From an uncultured Eubacterium sp. (GTDB lineage: Bacteria > Bacillota > Clostridia > Lachnospirales > Lachnospiraceae), in NCBI GenBank assembly GCA_910578975.1, contig CAJTRZ010000002.1, forward strand, positions 124,001-188,000: a stretch of 64,000 nt of DNA, given 5' to 3'. Shown here one piece after another: positions 45,997 through 53,430 of the stretch. The notes under the pieces were generated by a model. It did no database searches, was not told the DNA's origin, and saw nothing but the letters and a program-made list of their open reading frames with translations. The translations under genes and the position numbers were made by a program. Every line of letters begins with the position of its first letter. The stretch's first letter is position 1.

Positions 45997-46036
45997 TTAT
46001 TAAATAGGAAATCCTTCTGAATTTCCTATTTAATAA
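45997..46036. repeat. Perfect 16-bp hairpin H4
   Basis: TTATTAAATAGGAAAT (45997-46012), an eight-base loop CCTTCTGA, ATTTCCTATTTAATAA (46021-46036). No mismatch. It has the same arm and loop lengths as H1 but an unrelated sequence. It ends 16 bases before the stop codon of the LysM gene. Confidence 0.85.
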
Positions 46037-46052
46037 AATATAAAGGCAAGCT

Positions 46053-46406
46053 TTATTTATACTCATCAGAATAATATGATATAACAATATAATTTCCACT
46101 GGTAATTCTGTCTGAAACTAAATTATTATTCTTTTTTACTTCACGAATATACTCTGAAATAGAAACATTACTATTCACCGTATATTTCTGTGCTATGGAT
46201 GTAAGCGTATCTCCTGGCTGAATTTCATAACTTGTATAATATTTATACATTGGATTATCGCTGTTATTAGTGGCATTCACATCTTTTAAACCTATAATGG
46301 TAAATAACATAACAATAAGTACTGCTATCACTGTTCCTGATAAAAATAATCTCTTTCTTAATTGTATGATTCTTGCTCTCTTTCTGTTTCTTCTGGCTGT
46401 ATTCAT
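46053..46406 (-). CDS. LysM-domain membrane protein, YneA-like division inhibitor candidate
   Basis: 117 residues. A basic N-terminus is followed by a transmembrane/signal segment (about 21-41, LFLSGTVIAVLIVMLFTIIGL). A C-terminal LysM domain (about 58-112, YEIQPGDTLTSIAQKYT...ITSGNYIVISY) binds peptidoglycan. It is transcribed divergently from lexA and has LexA boxes in its promoter, exactly like Bacillus yneA, the SOS-induced cell-division suppressor. Sequence identity to YneA cannot be judged here; the role is inferred from context. A strong TAGGAGG precedes the ATG. Confidence 0.8.
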   Translation of the reverse strand: MNTARRNRKRARIIQLRKRLFLSGTVIAVLIVMLFTIIGLKDVNATNNSDNPMYKYYTSYEIQPGDTLTSIAQKYTVNSNVSISEYIREVKKNNNLVSDRITSGNYIVISYYSDEYK

Positions 46407-46447
46407 AATTAAATCCTCCTATGTAATATATTTATATGAATTCATGC

Positions 46448-46461
46448 AGAACGCTTGTTCG
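46448..46461. promoter_or_regulatory. LexA box 1
   Basis: AGAACGCTTGTTCG; the Firmicutes consensus is CGAACNNNNGTTCG, with one mismatch at the first base. It lies downstream of the expected start of the LysM gene transcript. Confidence 0.75.
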
Positions 46462-46476
46462 TGTTTTGTTAAATTA

Positions 46477-46505
46477 ATATTATCACCCAAACAAGTGTTT
46501 GTCAA
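46477..46505 (-). promoter_or_regulatory. Sigma-A promoter of the LysM (YneA-like) gene
   Basis: On the minus strand: -35 TTGACA (46505-46500), a 17-base spacer, -10 TAATAT (46482-46477). LexA box 2 lies between the two boxes, so LexA binding should block polymerase directly. The leader before the ATG is about 65 bases. Confidence 0.75.
46488..46501. promoter_or_regulatory. LexA box 2, inside the LysM gene promoter
   Basis: CAAACAAGTGTTTG: arms CAAAC/GTTTG. It fits CGAACRNRYGTTYG except for the second base. It fills the spacer of the LysM promoter. Confidence 0.75.
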
Positions 46506-46513
46506 CAAAGATT

Positions 46514-46527
46514 CGAATATTTGTTCG
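46514..46527. promoter_or_regulatory. LexA box 3, near the lexA promoter
   Basis: CGAATATTTGTTCG matches the consensus at all but one arm position. It is just upstream of the lexA -35 box, so it probably serves lexA autoregulation. Confidence 0.75.
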
Positions 46528-46535
46528 AAAAATTG

Positions 46536-46564
46536 TTGCGCTTTGTTTTTAACTGTGGTAATAT
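46536..46564 (+). promoter_or_regulatory. Promoter of lexA
   Basis: -35 TTGCGC (46536-46541), 17 bases, -10 TAATAT (46559-46564). It leads to a leader of about 72 bases before the lexA ATG at 46644. Confidence 0.5.
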
Positions 46565-46643
46565 TAACATAAGCACAGTACATTATTTTGTACTTTGAAA
46601 CAAGAAATTTATTTTTTTAGAAATTACACTATGGAGGGATTCT

Positions 46644-47261
46644 ATGTCGGGAAAAATCAGCGCAAAACAACAACAAATATTAGATTATATTAAGGAAGAA
46701 ATTCTTGCAAAGGGATATCCTCCTACAGTGCGGGAAATTTGTGAAAAAGTTGGTCTTCGTTCTACCTCTTCTGTTCACTCCCATTTAAATACATTAGAGG
46801 AGAATGGTTTTATCAGACGAGATCCTACAAAACCACGTACAATAGAAATTGTGGATGATGAGTTTGCATTAACCAGAAGAGAAATGATAAACATTCCGGT
46901 CATTGGCCGTGTCGCAGCCGGCGAACCATTGCTTGCAGTAGAGAATATTAAAGATTATTTCTCACTTCCTGCAGAATTTATGCCGAATGGAGAAACATAT
47001 ATTTTAGAAGTTCATGGTGACAGTATGATTAATGTTGGTTTCTTTGAGGGAGATTATCTTATTATAGAGAAAACAAACACTGCAAAAAATGGCGAAATTG
47101 TTGTTGCACTGATAGAAGATTCTGTAACAGTAAAAAGATTTTATAAAGAAAATGGCTATATTCGTTTGCAGCCAGAGAACGATGATATGGACCCAATCAT
47201 CGTAGATGATTGTACGATTGTAGGAAAAGCGCATGCTTTATACCGACCAATGATTTATTAA
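46644..47261 (+). CDS. lexA: SOS repressor LexA
   Basis: 205 residues. It represses DNA-damage genes and self-cleaves with RecA. The N-terminal winged helix (about 1-65, KQQQILDYIKEEI, TVREICEKVGLRSTSSVHSHL) binds DNA. The cleavage site is Ala92-Gly93 (RVAAGEP). The catalytic pair is Ser127 (HGDSMI) and Lys164 (VTVKRF). It is divergent from the LysM gene with three LexA boxes between them, so both should be SOS-controlled. ATGGAGGG precedes the start. Confidence 0.97.
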   Translation: MSGKISAKQQQILDYIKEEILAKGYPPTVREICEKVGLRSTSSVHSHLNTLEENGFIRRDPTKPRTIEIVDDEFALTRREMINIPVIGRVAAGEPLLAVENIKDYFSLPAEFMPNGETYILEVHGDSMINVGFFEGDYLIIEKTNTAKNGEIVVALIEDSVTVKRFYKENGYIRLQPENDDMDPIIVDDCTIVGKAHALYRPMIY

Positions 47262-47313
47262 AATCTCAATAAAATAATTTATATACATTTATAATGTTAT
47301 TTAAACAATAATA

Positions 47314-47366
47314 AAAACTGCTGTTATAATAGTGAAAAATTCACTACTATAACAGCAGTTTTATTC
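47314..47366. terminator. Long bidirectional terminator between lexA and the metalloprotease gene
   Basis: A 23-pair stem with a single mismatch: arms from AAAACTGCTG (47314) to AGTGAA (47336) and from TTCACT (47340) to CAGCAGTTTT (47362), with a three-base loop AAA. T-runs lie on both strands (TTTTATTC on plus, TTTTTAT on minus). It serves lexA and the convergent gene that ends at 47407. Confidence 0.9.
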
Positions 47367-47406
47367 TTATACTTTCAGATGATTCTATTATATAAAGCGT
47401 ATTGAA

Positions 47407-50217
47407 TTACTTATTATATAACTGGAATTCATATAATCGTACTGTTCCAACAATATCACCAGGATTAAATATTTTAATCTGCACATAGCGTGCTGTCTGC
47501 GTTCCTATATCATATGAAGAAATACCATTATCGTTATTTACCTGATAATCAACAGATTTCCAATTTATCGCATCTTCTGATACTAGAATCTCCCATTCAG
47601 ACATATTTGCATAATTTTCTTGACTTTTTGTATTGTATAGAGTGTATGTATTAAAAGTCTTCTTGCTGCCTAAATCAATTTTGACTGAATGTACTCTTCC
47701 ATTAAAAGTAGTCTCTGATGAACTCTTTGAACACCATTTCGTGTTAATATCTCCATCAATTAGCTTTTCTGCTGATTCATTTGAAGATACCTGACCAGTT
47801 GTATGTAAGATAGTCGCTCCATCGCACAAGTTTGTACCACTAGTTACTGGAGTATCGAGTTTTCTGGAAACTATATTTCCATGTGTTTTTTCTCCAATCA
47901 TTGCATACGTCGGATTACTTACTCCTGGTATATTTTCTGTAATCCAATTATCCTGATAATATCTAAAACCTTCAAATGCCCATGTTCCGTTTTTTAATTC
48001 TTCTACATATCTCAAACGTAATGATTCGATACAATCGTAACCTGTAATTTGTTTTACTAATTTATTCCAGTCTGTTGATGTATCCCTTGGATTATCATCA
48101 TATCTTGTCCCCTTATTTGATTTTAACATATGATTAATACTGTCTATTAATCCAAGTTTAACATTTCCATTTGAATCTTTTGTTGTCGGATATTTTGCAT
48201 CCATATAAGCAAAAAACCATTTGTTATTGCCATATGCTTCATATCCCCAATCTTGAAGTGATGTATCATTTGCATTATATACTTGAACATTATCTTCTGT
48301 TGCCCAATGATAATAACGGAATCCACCATAATTAGCCATGTTTTCAACCCACCATGCCGGTCCTGAAGATGATACATTTCCATATTGCTGTACTGCATGT
48401 GTAAGTTCATGTGAAAAATATCCAATGCCAACCGGATTACTATTCATCCAATCTACAGAAATAACAATTGAATTTCCAAGTGTATATGCTACTCCATCAT
48501 AATCCTTGTCTGCTGTAATGTACATTCTTTTTGGTTCAGAACCTGTTCCCCATCTTGTATACTGACGCGGATAAACCTCATAGAATAATTCTTTTAAATT
48601 TTTTTTATAATTCGGTGCTGTTACTTTGTCCCAATCACAAATAAAAATTGCATCAAATTCATTTTCTAATAAACATGCACATCCTTTTAACCCGATTTCA
48701 GATAACTGGAAGGAGCTTCCATATCCTTCTGTTATTGTTAGTTTAAATTGTGTATATGCTCCAACTTTATCTACAATATAAGTATAATCAGCATAATTAA
48801 TATCTGCCATGCCACTCTCAGTTACAGTATCTATTGCCTCCCAATTGTTACCATCATTAGAACCGTACAATACCCATGATTTTATAGTACGATTTGGATA
48901 TTGTTGATTATCATTTGCTGTTTTTAATGTATAACTATATAATGCTGTTTTTTCCTTCATCGTCCATGCAATAGAACATGGTGTACCTGTAGTTGTAAAT
49001 AATTTGGTTGAAATATCTCCATCAAATAAATTTTCAGCTCCTTCTCTATCATTAAATCCTTTTACCGTTGTTGCATTTGCATTAATTCCCTTAACATGTT
49101 TCTGAAGGTTTACTCCAATATCTGTTGAAAGCTGAACAACATCACCATTTAAATACATTTCTGCCAACTGAGAACCATAATAAAGTTTTCCGTCATCACC
49201 ACTATCTTCAATCTTCAACATATAGAACTGGCATGCCTTTTTTACATCTGTCTCATATGTATAAGCCTTTAAATTTTCATGTCCAATACCACCATTTTCT
49301 ACACTATCTAACTGACTCCAATCAGTACCATTTACAGAACCATACAATTTCCACTTATGTGGATTTCTATGAGAGTATACGGCAGCATCATTTGCAGTTA
49401 CTAATGTATATGTTTTAATTATTGTAGCACGCTTCATTTTCCATGCAATGGAGATAACCGGAGCATCATTAGTAAAAAACTTTGTATTTATGTTATTATC
49501 AAATAAATTTTCAATACCTTCATTATTGTTTTTATTTCCTTCCGTAGAAGAAAAATCTGTATCTATTTCTGAAATATATTTATTCAACGATACATTTTCA
49601 GCAACATCTGAATCCGGTTCTTCAAACTGTACACCCGGATTTTTTATTGGATGAGATGTTGTTATTTCTCCTTTCGTCGTTGTTTCCGGAATGGTTGTTG
49701 TCTCAGGAACCGTTGTCGTTTCCGGAGTTTTTGTTGTCTCAATAGGTGTTTCAATATTATTGTTTCCTTTTGAATTATATACGTATATTACAGCTTTTTG
49801 TGAACCATCCTTGTTGTTTATAACAATTGTACTATACATATCCTTAAAATTTGAAAGATGAAGTATAATGCCTGCACCTTCAATAGTTTTTGATAACGCT
49901 TTGCCATTTACTGTCATATCACCGAAATCTACATTATTGAACGATATATATATTCCTTCTTCTGTAGCCCAGCCAGGTTTTTGTACATTAACAATTTCCT
50001 GTACGCTGCCACTTGCAACGACCGCTTTATATTGTTTTTCTGCTGTTCCTGTAAGATAATTAATTGCCGACCAGTCAATATTTTTTGAACTGGCATCAAC
50101 TGTAGAAACAGCAGCTGATGTACTCTGGATTAAAATATTACTCTGCATTAACATCGATAATACAATTATAAATGCTAATAATTTTCTAGTTACTTTGTTT
50201 TTCAAATACTTTTTCAT
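47407..50217 (-). CDS. Secreted basic-secretory-protein-type zinc metallopeptidase with three discoidin-like domains
   Basis: 936 residues. A signal peptide (1 to about 35, ending near STSAA) is followed by a beta-rich domain (about 50-150) resembling carbohydrate-binding modules. A Thr/Pro-rich linker with PETTT repeats (155-190) comes next, then two F5/8 type C (discoidin) domains (about 205-358 and 365-512), a basic-secretory-protein peptidase domain (about 520-760) and a third F5/8 type C domain (about 790-936). The zinc site is HELTH (603-607), with Glu625 in WWVENMANY as probable third ligand. No LPXTG or other anchor is seen, so it is released or held by sugar binding. It probably attacks host or plant glycoproteins. 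The ATG at 50217 follows AAAGGAGA. Confidence 0.85.
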   Translation of the reverse strand: MKKYLKNKVTRKLLAFIIVLSMLMQSNILIQSTSAAVSTVDASSKNIDWSAINYLTGTAEKQYKAVVASGSVQEIVNVQKPGWATEEGIYISFNNVDFGDMTVNGKALSKTIEGAGIILHLSNFKDMYSTIVINNKDGSQKAVIYVYNSKGNNNIETPIETTKTPETTTVPETTTIPETTTKGEITTSHPIKNPGVQFEEPDSDVAENVSLNKYISEIDTDFSSTEGNKNNNEGIENLFDNNINTKFFTNDAPVISIAWKMKRATIIKTYTLVTANDAAVYSHRNPHKWKLYGSVNGTDWSQLDSVENGGIGHENLKAYTYETDVKKACQFYMLKIEDSGDDGKLYYGSQLAEMYLNGDVVQLSTDIGVNLQKHVKGINANATTVKGFNDREGAENLFDGDISTKLFTTTGTPCSIAWTMKEKTALYSYTLKTANDNQQYPNRTIKSWVLYGSNDGNNWEAIDTVTESGMADINYADYTYIVDKVGAYTQFKLTITEGYGSSFQLSEIGLKGCACLLENEFDAIFICDWDKVTAPNYKKNLKELFYEVYPRQYTRWGTGSEPKRMYITADKDYDGVAYTLGNSIVISVDWMNSNPVGIGYFSHELTHAVQQYGNVSSSGPAWWVENMANYGGFRYYHWATEDNVQVYNANDTSLQDWGYEAYGNNKWFFAYMDAKYPTTKDSNGNVKLGLIDSINHMLKSNKGTRYDDNPRDTSTDWNKLVKQITGYDCIESLRLRYVEELKNGTWAFEGFRYYQDNWITENIPGVSNPTYAMIGEKTHGNIVSRKLDTPVTSGTNLCDGATILHTTGQVSSNESAEKLIDGDINTKWCSKSSSETTFNGRVHSVKIDLGSKKTFNTYTLYNTKSQENYANMSEWEILVSEDAINWKSVDYQVNNDNGISSYDIGTQTARYVQIKIFNPGDIVGTVRLYEFQLYNK

Positions 50218-50220
50218 CAA

Positions 50221-50398
50221 TGTCTCCTTTTCTCTAAATGCTTTCTTTTTCAGAAATGCTTATCTGGTTTCATACTTTTTTACCAATACCTCCCCTTATT
50301 GATATTTTACTTTTTATCAATATCTCATCTTTTTTACAAGTGGATATTTTTATAATAGGTATCCCTGTTTATAAAAATAATACAATTATCGCAAAATT
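50221..50398 (-). promoter_or_regulatory. Upstream region of the metalloprotease gene
   Basis: An AT-rich stretch with a TATTGATA/TATCAATA hairpin (50297-50322) and a strong orphan ribosome-site-like GGGGAGG (minus strand, 50295-50289). A seven-codon reading frame MKPDKHF (50273-50250) lies 15 bases after it, too far for a normal start. No clear -35/-10 pair was found; TATTAT and TATAAT-like boxes near 50360 are candidates. It may be a regulated leader, but I see no known riboswitch. Confidence 0.3.
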
Positions 50399-50450
50399 AA
50401 AGAAGGCATTGCATTTGTAACAATAATTACATACGCAATGCCTTCTTTTA
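50399..50450. terminator. Bidirectional terminator after the CobW gene
   Basis: AAAGAAGGCATTGC (50399-50412) and GCAATGCCTTCTTT (50435-50448) form a 14-pair perfect stem around a 22-base loop with an inner GTAA/TTAC. On the minus strand the arm runs into CTTTAATTTT. It ends the obgE-to-cobW operon. Confidence 0.8.
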
Positions 50451-50478
50451 ATTAAATAAAATATATGCTGATAAATTT

Positions 50479-51738
50479 CTAATATGCCAGACATTCATCT
50501 AACGACTTGATAATCGCATCTTTGTCCATATCATGACCAATAAATACAACCTTTATCATTCTGTCTCCCACTTCCTCATCCCAATCCGCAACAAGTGTAG
50601 GGTCTTCTTTCATCATCTTAGCACGAACCTTTCTCGGTGCTGTTGCTACCCATTGCCCCGCATTAGCAATATTTATCTGTCTTCCTGCCTGCTCAAACAT
50701 ATATGCATCATTATTGTTTTCAGCAGCCCAGATGATACCTTTACTTCTGATAATTGTCTTTGGCATTTCATCTAACCAGTCTTCAAACTTTTCTTTTGCA
50801 AATGGTTTTCTTCGATAGTATACAAAAGAACCGATACCATACTCTTCCACTTCCCCTTCTCCATGATGATGGTGATGATGGCAATGATGATTTCCATGTC
50901 CATGATGGTCATGTTCTTTCTCATGATGATGTTCATGGCATTCGTCATGGTGATGCTCCTCATGCTCGTCGTGATGATGCTCGTGTTCTTCTTCATGTTC
51001 ATTTTCTGCATCAAATGCCTCTAATTCCTGAATCCAGCCGGCAGACATACTCGATTCTTCAAAATCAAATCTGTTTGTATTTAAAATTTCGTCTACATCT
51101 ATCTGACCATAGTTTGTTTCAAACATTACTGCCTTTGGCTGAAGTGTCCTGATAATCGCTTTTACTTTTTCAAGCTGGTCTTTTGAAACAGTATCCACCT
51201 TATTTAAAATGATTGTATTACAAAATTCAATCTGCTGGATTAATAAATTCTCGATATCTTCTTCATCAATGTCTTCTTTTACAAGATTCTCGCCACATCC
51301 AAATTCATCTGCCATTCTGGCAACATCGACAACAGAAACAATATTATCAAGTCTGGCAATCTTCGCCTTTTCATCATAAGAACCATCTAACATTGTGATA
51401 GACTGCGCAATTGGAATCGGTTCACAGATACCGCTTGCCTCAATTAAAATATAGTCAAATCTGCCTGTCTTAATTAAGTCAATAATCTGATTAATCAAAT
51501 CTACTTTTAAAGTACAACAGATGCATCCATTCTGTAATGGAACAAGGTTTTCATCTTTTTGTGTAACCTGTCCTCCTTTTGCAATCAGTGACGCATCAAT
51601 ATTCACCTCTCCAATATCATTTACGATTACAGCTACTTTATATCCTTTCTGGTTTGTAAGTACCTGATTTAATAATGTTGTTTTTCCTGCACCTAAATAA
51701 CCTGTAAGTAACGTTACAGGAACTAATTTGTTTTCCAT
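50479..51738 (-). CDS. CobW-family metal-chaperone GTPase with histidine-rich insert
   Basis: 419 residues. COG0523 GTPases deliver metals, often zinc, to client enzymes. The P-loop is TGYLGAGKTTLLN (about 10-22). The metal-binding CxCC motif is GCICCTLK (about 70-77). The base-recognition NKVD-type element is LNKVDTVSKD. A stretch of about 55 residues (about 245-300) is dominated by His, Glu and Asp, with runs of up to six histidines, and divides the GTPase from the C-terminal CobW_C domain (about 310-415). It probably acts in zinc handling. It is last in the obgE operon, right after the amylase gene. Confidence 0.92.
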   Translation of the reverse strand: MENKLVPVTLLTGYLGAGKTTLLNQVLTNQKGYKVAVIVNDIGEVNIDASLIAKGGQVTQKDENLVPLQNGCICCTLKVDLINQIIDLIKTGRFDYILIEASGICEPIPIAQSITMLDGSYDEKAKIARLDNIVSVVDVARMADEFGCGENLVKEDIDEEDIENLLIQQIEFCNTIILNKVDTVSKDQLEKVKAIIRTLQPKAVMFETNYGQIDVDEILNTNRFDFEESSMSAGWIQELEAFDAENEHEEEHEHHHDEHEEHHHDECHEHHHEKEHDHHGHGNHHCHHHHHHGEGEVEEYGIGSFVYYRRKPFAKEKFEDWLDEMPKTIIRSKGIIWAAENNNDAYMFEQAGRQINIANAGQWVATAPRKVRAKMMKEDPTLVADWDEEVGDRMIKVVFIGHDMDKDAIIKSLDECLAY

Positions 51739-51761
51739 TCTATCTACTTCCTTTCTGCTGT

Positions 51762-53072
51762 CTATTGATTAATTTTCAGCCAGTATGCGCTGTATGCCGG
51801 CATATCAAGCCCATCGTCAATATTCATTATATCACCAGTTATCAAATCTGTAACCTGAATATTATTTAATTCAAAATATGCTTTATAATCCTGTTCATCT
51901 GCATTAATACAAACATAGACACATTTACCATCTACTGTTCTTTTGAAGATGCACTGCTTATTCGTAAGAACTACTGATGTAAAGTCCCCATAATTAAGCT
52001 CCCTGCTTGATTTCTTTGCCTCGGACAATTTTGAAATAAATTCTGTCAACTCATTATACTCTGGTGCATCAAAGCAAGGTCTGAGTGCCGGATCTCCCTG
52101 GGCTTTATCAGCCTTTGCTCCCCATTCACTTCCATAGTAAACACATGGTATTCCAGGCATTCCGAACATTAAAGCATAGATTAACGGTAAGTGCTTTTCA
52201 TTTGATAAAATACTTGCGACTCTGGTCACATCATGGTTATCCACAAAATTCAATAAATGTTTTCCACGATATAATGTCCACTGCTCTTGACCGAACTGAC
52301 GAAGAAGTGAATGATTAATCTCAAACATATTCATACTGTTAAAACTGGAATATAGTCCCTTGTAACACTCATAATTTGTTGCAGAGTTCAGCATTTCGTC
52401 GTTCATCCGCTGATTGTAATCTCCATGCAGCATTTCTCCAACCAAAAAGAAATCCTTTTTGAGAGAATCCACGTGACTTCTCAATCTCTTTAAAAACTCA
52501 AAATCCAGACAATATGCTACATCCAATCGGATACCATCAATATTAAACTCTTGTACCCAGAATGTTACTGCATCCAATAAATATTCTACGACCTCATTAT
52601 TTTGAAGATTTAATTTCACTAAATCATAATTTCCTTCCCAGCCTTCATACCAGAGACCGTCATTGTAATTTGAATTTCCGTTTAAATCAATATGAAACCA
52701 ATTTAAATATCTTGAATTTTCTCTATTTTTACACACATCAATAAATGGTTCAAACCCACGTCCTACATGATTAAAAACACCGTCTAATACCACTTTTATA
52801 TTGTTGTCATGTAAATCCTCACATAGTGCTTTAAAATCCTTATTTTCTCCTAATCTGACATCTAAATTCTTATAATCACGGGTATTGTAGCCATGAGTAT
52901 CTGATTCAAACAATGGTGAAAAATAAATTGCATCTGCTCCCACCTTTTTAATATGTGGAATCCAGTCATGAATTTTTTGTATTCTGTTTTGTAATACTCC
53001 ATCATTCTCAAAAGGTGCACCACAAAAACCTAAGGGATATATCTGATAAAAAACGCTTTCATATGCCCACAT
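51762..53072 (-). CDS. Alpha-amylase family glycoside hydrolase (GH13)
   Basis: 436 residues, with no signal peptide, so cytoplasmic. GH13 barrel motifs: GVFNHVG (region I), IDGIRLDVA with nucleophile Asp184 (region II), FLVGEMLHG with acid/base Glu213 (region III) and NFVDNHDVTRV with Asp281 (region IV). YQIYPLGFCGAP at the start and the short length recall neopullulanase/cyclomaltodextrinase-like intracellular enzymes that degrade maltodextrins. It lies between rsfS and the CobW gene in one minus-strand operon, an unusual mixture of sugar and ribosome genes. The exact substrate cannot be read from sequence. Confidence 0.9.
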   Translation of the reverse strand: MWAYESVFYQIYPLGFCGAPFENDGVLQNRIQKIHDWIPHIKKVGADAIYFSPLFESDTHGYNTRDYKNLDVRLGENKDFKALCEDLHDNNIKVVLDGVFNHVGRGFEPFIDVCKNRENSRYLNWFHIDLNGNSNYNDGLWYEGWEGNYDLVKLNLQNNEVVEYLLDAVTFWVQEFNIDGIRLDVAYCLDFEFLKRLRSHVDSLKKDFFLVGEMLHGDYNQRMNDEMLNSATNYECYKGLYSSFNSMNMFEINHSLLRQFGQEQWTLYRGKHLLNFVDNHDVTRVASILSNEKHLPLIYALMFGMPGIPCVYYGSEWGAKADKAQGDPALRPCFDAPEYNELTEFISKLSEAKKSSRELNYGDFTSVVLTNKQCIFKRTVDGKCVYVCINADEQDYKAYFELNNIQVTDLITGDIMNIDDGLDMPAYSAYWLKINQ

Positions 53073-53081
53073 AATCTTCTC

Positions 53082-53429
53082 CTACAACTCGTTAATATTT
53101 ACCTGTTTTCCATCACGCCAGATTCTTTCCAAATCATAAAACAATCTGTCCTCTTCATTGAAAACATGAACAATAATATCACCAAAATCCATCAGTATCC
53201 AGTTAGCATTATCGTATCCCTCGATATGTTTTGGAACTGATTCTGCCTTATATAACTCTTCTTCAACACTGTCCGCCAGCGCTTTTACCTGATTTTCATT
53301 ATTTCCACCGACAATAATAAAATAATCTGCAATAACCGAAATTTCAGAAATATCAATGACTGAAATATTTACTCCTTTTTTTTCATCTAAGGCACTGTAT
53401 GCAATCTTTGCCAATTCTTTTGAAGTCAT
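53082..53429 (-). CDS. rsfS: Ribosomal silencing factor RsfS
   Basis: 115 residues. It binds L14 of the 50S subunit and prevents subunit joining during starvation. The sequence SVIADYFIIVGGNNENQVKALADSVEE and GYDNANWILMDFGDIIVHVFNEEDRLFYDLERIW are the family core. It starts one base after the nadD-yqeK stop codon. In Bacillus the order is nadD, yqeK, rsfS (yqeL), so the fused neighbour fits. GGAGAAAAA precedes the ATG. Confidence 0.96.
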   Translation of the reverse strand: MTSKELAKIAYSALDEKKGVNISVIDISEISVIADYFIIVGGNNENQVKALADSVEEELYKAESVPKHIEGYDNANWILMDFGDIIVHVFNEEDRLFYDLERIWRDGKQVNINEL

Positions 53430-53430
53430 T

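Noticed and set aside
45848..46036. Insertion sequence or MITE with terminal inverted repeats
   Set aside because: H1 and H4 are each internally palindromic but are not related to each other as terminal repeats, and no target-site duplication could be found by eye. Kept only as an unexplained hairpin cluster.
49125..49418. A 97-codon plus-strand frame inside the metalloprotease gene
   Set aside because: Antisense shadow of a discoidin domain; rich in His/Tyr as expected from the complement, with no ribosome site.
50754..51152. A histidine- and aspartate-rich plus-strand frame of 132 codons
   Set aside because: It is the complement of the CobW gene; the repeated CATGAT bases of the His-rich insert read as His/Asp on both strands. 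No ribosome site or conserved motif.
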